In this document: positions 63,503 through 64,000 of the stretch, piece after piece | How the letters are laid out: each line of letters begins with the position of its first letter | How positions within the stretch are numbered: the first letter of the stretch is position 1 | Program-made: the position numbers and the translations under genes | Assembly (NCBI RefSeq): GCF_037176765.1 | Contig: NC_090025.1 | Location: 163,910,822 to 163,974,821, forward strand | Length of the DNA stretch: 64,000 nt | Source: Anolis sagrei | Taxonomy: Eukaryota; Chordata; Lepidosauria; Squamata; Anolidae | Direction: 5' to 3' | Notes under the pieces: generated by a model | What the model was told of the DNA's origin: nothing | The model's input: only the letters and a program-made list of their open reading frames with translations | The model's database searches: none

Positions 63503-64000
63503 TTGTTGTAGGTTTTTCGGGCTATATGGCCATGTTCTAGAAGCATTATCTCCTGACGTTTCGCCTGCATCTATGGCAAGCATCCTCAGAGGTTGTGAGG
63601 TCAATATGAAGACACATAAAATAGCACGATAGCGTAAATCAAACCAGGTTAATCAGGATTTGTAAATTTTATCCAACAGTTTTGCTGTGAGAGACTGTAT
63701 GAAAATATGGACTTAATGGAAATATGTCATTTCTTTCCTTAGTCTTTAGTTCTTATTTTAAGAGGAAAGATTGAGCTTATAAATACAGAATCTTTTGTTA
63801 GTCCTTTAAAGGGATTTTTGACATTTCCAAGGAATGAAAAGTAATCCCCTCCTTTGTAAATTAGATGATAAATCACGCTGTATCCTTTGTTCCCATGGTA
63901 AATATTTAATAAAGATAATTCTTGTGCACGTGTACATACCTGTTTTATTTCATTTTGAAAATTTATTTTGAAATTGGAAATTAGAAAAGCACATCTAATT
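63503..64000 (+). pseudogene. Second copy of FAM227A exon-1 region
   Basis: This repeats 43384-43890 with small differences: PLE fragment, then ATAAAATAGCACGATAGCGT, then the exon region (AATACAGAATCTTTTGTTAG, CCTTTAAAGGGATTTTTGAC). The copy has ATT in place of the ATG and lacks the bases containing the splice donor, so it cannot act as the first coding exon. Homology continues to the window edge. Confidence 0.8.

Overview
The window is vertebrate nuclear DNA, most likely from a squamate reptile (lizard or snake). The evidence is spliced genes with long introns, and a repeat set of CR1-type LINEs, a BovB/RTE LINE, SINEs whose tail resembles the BovB 3' end (Sauria-SINE type), Penelope-like elements (PLEs) and many hAT and mariner/pogo MITEs. 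I cannot fix the genus from sequence alone; an iguanian-type lizard is my best guess.

Five protein-coding genes are present in the order GTPBP1(-), JOSD1(+), TOMM22(-), CBY1(-), FAM227A(+). From memory this is the human 22q13.1 order (GTPBP1-JOSD1-TOMM22-CBY1-FAM227A-DMC1) read in reverse. GTPBP1 enters from the left edge; only its first three coding exons are here (2438-8599). JOSD1 is complete (5' UTR exon near 13.3-13.5 kb, CDS 19076-22401, 202 codons). TOMM22 is complete (CDS 25255-32765, 139 codons), as is CBY1 (37033-39388, 126 codons). FAM227A is nearly or fully complete (43664-60876, thirteen or fourteen coding exons plus at least one 5' UTR exon). CBY1 and FAM227A are divergent and share a promoter region at about 40.9-41.5 kb with an NRF1-like palindrome and an RFX X-box-like site, which fits a ciliary gene pair.

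The rest is intron, UTR and repeats. Repeat-rich blocks lie at 0.6-1.6, 5.6-8.1, 9.4-18.3, 29.8-35.5 and 40-43 kb, with several datable nests: an element inside another with an exact target duplication. A large minisatellite with a 299-bp higher-order period lies in the first TOMM22 intron (30.5-31.97 kb). A 1.77-kb 5'-truncated BovB sits in a FAM227A intron.

The most unusual material belongs to the PLE family. Several copies carry a stem-loop laid out like a minimal hammerhead ribozyme, with paired changes between copies. Two copies are inserted as head-to-head palindromes with exact 11-12 bp target duplications and a one-sided tail of about 33 bp. One copy forms the exact left boundary of a duplicated piece of FAM227A that reappears about 20 kb downstream at the right edge. 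No CRISPR, operon or prokaryotic feature is present, and no tRNA or rRNA gene was recognised.
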